Assembly: GCA_022059125.1 (NCBI GenBank)
Contig: JAEUWY010000020.1
Location: 868,001 to 932,000, forward strand
From: Corynespora cassiicola
Lineage: Eukaryota; Ascomycota; Dothideomycetes; Pleosporales; Corynesporascaceae
Length of the DNA stretch: 64,000 nt
Direction: 5' to 3'
Position numbers and translations under genes: made by a program. The first letter of the stretch is position 1; each line of letters begins with the position of its first letter. This document shows positions 59,601 to 64,000 of this stretch, in pieces. The notes under the pieces were generated by a model, which was not told the origin of the DNA, ran no database searches, and saw only the letters and a list, made by a program, of their open reading frames with translations.

Positions 59601-62558
59601 ATGGCAGTCCGCACCTTCACCCAGCCTTCGCCCCTGGGCGAGTCTTTGGCGAGGGTTGACTCCAAAATGTCCACCACAGACGTCAACGGCTCGGTCCGCT
59701 CCGAGGCCTCCGCCAGAGAAAGCCAGCAGTCCTACCCGTCCGAGGCCAAAGAACCCCTCGCACACTCCACCAACCCAGACTCGAGACCGGGCATCACGTT
59801 TGCCCACCAAGACAAACTCCCTCAGCTCCCCATCCCAGAGCTCGATTCCTCATGCAAGAAGTACCTCGCTGCCCTGAAGCCCTTGCAGACACCCAAGGAG
59901 CACAATGACACCGTCATGGCCGTCCAAGACTTTCTCAAGTCGGATGGGCAGGCCCTGCAGGACAAGCTGAAAAAGTATGCTAGCGGCAGGGCAAACTACA
60001 TTGAGCAGTTTTGTAAGTATCCTTGCCCGCATTCCCATTCCCCTGGAGGCACTGCCCACGTTGTCAAGTTCGGTCGAATTTGTGTTGACCGTTGCCAGGG
60101 TACGACTCGTACTTGAACTTTGACAACCCCGTGGTGCTTAATCTAAACCCGTTTTTCCTACTGGAGGACGACCCCACCCCAGCAAGAAACAATCAAGTCA
60201 CTCGTGCAGCCTCCTTGGTAGTCTCGGCACTTTCGTTTGTTCGAGCAGTTCGCCGAGAGGAGCTGCCGCCTGACACCGTCCGTGGTCAGCCACTCTGCAT
60301 GTACCAGTACTCCAGGCTCTTCGGCACCGCACGAATTCCTACCGAGAATGGCTGTCAGATTGGTCAAGACCCAACCTCAAAGCACATCGCCGTCCTATGC
60401 CATGGCCAATTCTATTGGTTCGATGTGCTCGACGATAACTCGGATCTCATCATGACTGAGAAGGACATTGCCCTCAACTTGCAAGTCATTATCGAGGATG
60501 CCGCCGAGATACCCATCCAAGAGGCGGCAAAGGGTGCGCTCGGCGTTTTGAGCACAGAGAATCGTAAGGTTTGGTCAGGCCTTCGCGACGTTCTCCATCG
60601 CGAAGAAGGGTCCAACAACTCTGACTGTCTCAACATCGTCGATTCTGCATTGTTTGTCTTGTGCTTGGATTACACCGAACCCCAGACTGGCGCAGATCTC
60701 TGCATGAACATGCTCTGCGGAACCAGCAAGGTCGAGAAAGGTGTCCAAGTCGGCACTTGCACGAACCGATGGTACGACAAGCTGCAGATCATCGTGTGCA
60801 AGAACGGAAGTGCAGGGATCAACTTTGAGCATACAGGGGTTGATGGCCATACAGTCCTACGCTTCGCTTCCGATGTGTACACGGACACCATCCTCCGATT
60901 CGCGCGAACCATTAATGGAAATGCACCGAGCCTCTGGGCATCCTCTAGCCCGGACCCGGCGAAGAGAGATCCTGAAAGCTTTGGTGACGTCCAAACGACT
61001 CCGCACAAGCTCGAGTGGGACATGATTCCCGAATTGAGCACTGCTTTGCGATTTGCAGAGACCCGCTTGGCCGACTTGATACAACAAAACGAGTTTGCTA
61101 CTCTGGAATTTCCTCACTACGGAAAGAACTTCATGACTTCAATGGGATTCTCGCCCGACGCCTTTGTGCAGATGGCCTTCCAAGCCGCCTACTATGGCCT
61201 GTACGGTAGAATCGAGTGCGTGTATGAGCCGGCCATGACGAAGATATTCTATCACGGAAGGACTGAGGCCATCCGATCGGTCACCGATGAATCCGTCGAC
61301 TTCGTCAAGACGTTCTGGGGAGAGAACCCCGCAGCAATCAAGATTGATGCTCTCCGAAAAGCATGCCAGAAGCATACAGCAGTAACCAAGGACTGCGCCA
61401 AGGCACAAGGGCCTGATCGTCATCTCTACGCTCTCTACTGCATTTGGCAGCGTGCTATCGACGACGAGACTGCCGATTTTACAAGTAGCGATGGATGGGA
61501 CTCCACTCGACCCTCAAGCCCCGACGCCTCTGAAAAGGTCCAGTCGGTCATTGGATCACCAAAGCGCAATTCAGTGCTATCGGAGAATGGGTCCATCTCA
61601 AGCTCTCCTCCTGCGCAGGTGCAGCACTCAATGCCCGCACTATTTGCAGATGCCGGATGGGACAAGCTTAATACGACCATCTTGTCCACGTCTAACTGTG
61701 GCAACCCCTCTCTTCGACAGTTCGGCTTTGGGCCTACTTCAGGCGACGGGTTTGGTATTGGTTACATCATCAAAGATGGCAGCATTTCCATTTGCGCATC
61801 TTCCAAGCACCGCCAAACGTCCCGCTTCATTGACGCACTAGAATCATACTTCCTCGAAGTTCGAAAGCTGCTCCGACAGCTGAAGCGGCGCGGAACCTCA
61901 GCGGACAAGCTGGCTTCCCGGGCTCGCGAAGCAGAAGACCGGCCAAAAGCCGCACGCGTGAAGACGCGCGGGCGTATCATCTTGTCGGATGGAAAGACAC
62001 AGACGCCTGCTACAGAAAGCATTGCGGAGTCGGATGACGACGGCCTTGGTGGATGTAGGGCACCCCCTTCTCCTCCTTCTCTCAACCTCGATGATGATGT
62101 TGCAAGCATTACACTACGTCCTGCACTACCCCCCACCCCTCCCCAATCACCTCCGTTCAAAGCCCTCACCACTGTCCATGTAATCTCCCATCGAAAACGT
62201 CCCATGAAGACGTTCCAGACGCGGAAGTGCTCAAAGACGGTGGTGAGACGGCTCCACGCGGCATGATATTCCTCATTGCACAAATCTTGTTCAGGCGTAT
62301 ACACCCCTTATACCCTCACATAGACAAGACATTTCCTTTCCCCCTCTTTTTTTCCTTGTACATGCCATTTTTTCTCTCTTTTTCAGTCTGCCCCCTTTTG
62401 TTTCCTGTGCTGATTTCCTTGTTTTCCTAGATGGCTTCTTCGACGCGGGCATGCTCCTCTCTGCACTCAAGGCAAAGGAAGAAGTAGACCCCAACCCGGA
62501 AGAAAGGGACGTCATCAGGAGGAACATTGGCCGGCGGCTCAAGCTGGCCGAGTACTAG
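59601..62558 (+). CDS. Carnitine O-acetyltransferase with a long C-terminal extension (FacC/Yat2 type)
   Basis: Exon 1 59601-60012 and exon 2 from 60099 are certain; a final exon 62431-62558 follows an intron with GTGAGA donor at 62243. The enzyme swaps acetyl groups between CoA and carnitine, allowing acetyl units to cross membranes during growth on acetate or fat. Motifs: LPIPELDSSCKKYLAALKPL at the N-terminus, LFGTARIPTENGC, WYDKLQIIVCKNGSAGINFEH with the catalytic His at about residue 382, and the STS motif in LSTSNCGNPSLRQ with GFGIGYII after it. No leader peptide or C-terminal SKL is seen, so a cytosolic location is likely. A basic, acidic and Pro-rich tail follows the core, as in yeast Yat2. 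The last exon (DGFFDAGMLLSALKAKEE ... RRLKLAEY) is one base out of frame with exon 2; without it the frame ends at 62266. Confidence 0.9.
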
Positions 62559-63222
62559 GTCAAAGACACACATACACACGCGGCCTTGTTCGAACCGCAC
62601 AGCTCAACTCGACTGTGCGTGTTGGATGTTTGGCATGGCGTTCTACGACGGGGCTCGAGCACCCCTTATGAGGTCATGGTGATGATGGCGCGATCTATGG
62701 AGTTGTAGGGGACCTGTTGAGGTCTCGGGATTGCCTTTTTTGCATGGCTTTGCAACGAGGCTGGAGCGGAGGTGTCGGGGGATATGGGAGGACGGTCTAC
62801 AATGATGTCATGTGACGATCTTTTTCTCTTCTAATCGTCGAGCGCTCCGATCCATCGATCGGACATTGCTGGAGGATGTGGAGGATTTTCCCATCTTACT
62901 GTCGCTATTTTGAGCAAGGTGTTGAGGTGTGGAGGTAGGCTGCTGCTGCTACTGCTCTCGCTTGGGTATACCTTTTGTATGAGACGGTGGTCGTCGTTTT
63001 GTCGGGCTTGTCCTTGCTACCTTGCTGTACTACCAAGGATATCCCTGTCTGTAGCTTTGCATAGCGTTGAATGATGGTCACTGTCATCCTTACAAGAACA
63101 ATCTTCAGCTTCCCACCCGTCGAAAGAGTGTTTGCTCTTGCATGTTTTGCAGCAGCAACACACATAACCATCTTTCTTATCGCTCCGTTTAGGCGTGCAC
63201 CCGCAGCATCCATTCCTCGATA

Positions 63223-63298
<76 letters not shown>

Positions 63299-64000
63299 GC
63301 GCGCCTTCGGCCAGCACGGTGTCGCACTGCGCGTAGTCGTCGTGTACGCCGAGGCTGTGCCCCGAGTATAATCCCCACCGGGCTTAGCTCCGGGATGGAC
63401 GACTCGGATCCCTGAGCAACAACGTGGTCAGCATGCAGGCGGCACGCAACTAAAGGACCAACAATGCGCGGCATGCGGGACGGAGATCACGCAGGCGGGT
63501 CGGACTATGGGTAGGCGAGGATGGGATGGGGGCATGGGTTGGGTAGATGGGTGACACTATAGAGAGATGGAAGGACGGGCGCATGGGGTTTGGGGCCTGT
63601 TTGGGCGCACACGACGAGTAAGATGGATCTAGGTAATACAGTCTAGTAGAAGGAATCCAAGGAAATGTACAATAGAAAGGAAAACCGGAAACCCTAGATA
63701 GGTACAAGAAAAGTGGGAGCAAGCGCACATATCGCGCAGCCCCTGGTAAGGAAACCGCTCAACGCGCAAAGACAAAAGGGTAGGAGAAACAAGGAGAAAA
63801 GTATACAGAACCGGGAAACAAATCTTCGCTCCCGTCGAACAAAAAGCCAACAACGCCATCGCTAAGCCGAATTTGTTTTCTCTCTCTCTTTGCAAAAAAG
63901 AAAAAAGGGTGAGCAATGCGTATGCGCAAAAGAAGGCCATGCAGCCTAGTACGCCAGCAAACAAACCTGTGAAAACCCACCAACTCCCGCTAAGGAAACA
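62559..64000. other. Gene-free 3' end of the window
   Basis: Nothing coding is supported in about 1.4 kb downstream of the carnitine acetyltransferase. It contains a long CT microsatellite and, at the right edge, AG-rich then A-rich sequence that may be the 3' end of a minus-strand gene beginning outside the window. Confidence 0.45.
63229..63296. repeat. (CT)n microsatellite, about 34 units
   Basis: An uninterrupted CT dinucleotide run of about 68 bp, the longest perfect microsatellite in the window. Pure polypyrimidine-polypurine runs of this length can form triplex DNA. Confidence 0.95.

Noticed and set aside
1..64000. CRISPR array, prophage, biosynthetic cluster or transposon genes
   Set aside because: No regularly spaced repeats, phage proteins, PKS/NRPS domains, transposases or reverse transcriptases can be read; the genes are eukaryotic with spliceosomal introns.

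Overview
The window looks like nuclear DNA of a filamentous ascomycete (Pezizomycotina; a Dothideomycete is my best guess, not proven). The evidence is short GT-AG introns (about 50-200 bp) with CTAAC/CTGAT-type branch sites, single-copy fungal housekeeping genes with Pezizomycotina-style architecture, no operons, and long gene-free spacers rich in simple repeats. I see no intact transposon, rRNA gene, confident tRNA or CRISPR array.

Layout. 1-778: 3' end of a gene coding a proline-rich repeat tail. 2425-4206: secreted/vacuolar M28 aminopeptidase. 7448-11499: Puf4-type Pumilio RNA-binding protein. 12646-13014: small secreted I9-type protease inhibitor. 13824-16838: Hook endosome-dynein adaptor. 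17834-20305 (minus): Sae2/CtIP/Ctp1 DNA-end resection factor. 20545-22160: F-box/WD protein, divergent from Sae2. 23126-23983: Gis2/CNBP-type seven-knuckle protein. 25333-28270: CENP-C/Mif2. 28.3-36.0 kb: gene-poor, microsatellite-rich. 36006-37698 (minus): Myb/SANT protein. 41929-44539: tubulin-folding cofactor B with very long introns. 45.8-47.4 kb: AT-rich segment with a tRNA-like relic. 47493-48158 (minus): unknown protein. 48808-49344: broken RPB11-like copy. 49893-50971 (minus): unknown proline-rich protein. 51451-52488: short-chain dehydrogenase. 52597-54102 (minus): F-box protein. 56876-58257 (minus): Rad57 RecA-like paralogue. 59601-62558: carnitine acetyltransferase with a Yat2-like C-terminal extension.

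Functional links. Two genes serve homologous recombination (Sae2 resects ends, Rad57 assists Rad51 filaments), CENP-C nucleates kinetochores and TBCB assembles tubulin dimers. These are ordinary chromosomal neighbours rather than a cluster with one function. I found no convincing new multi-gene system.

The points most worth attention are gene-structure oddities. Sae2 exon 1 has a reading-frame break that could be a 22-nt micro-intron. An RPB11 pseudogene lies outside any long reading frame. The carnitine acetyltransferase has a last exon out of frame with the main exon. Hook carries an optional in-frame cassette bounded by a possible GC-AG intron. Rad57 has two competing donors in its Walker A codons. 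Several frame breaks lie beside A-runs, so assembly error must be excluded first.
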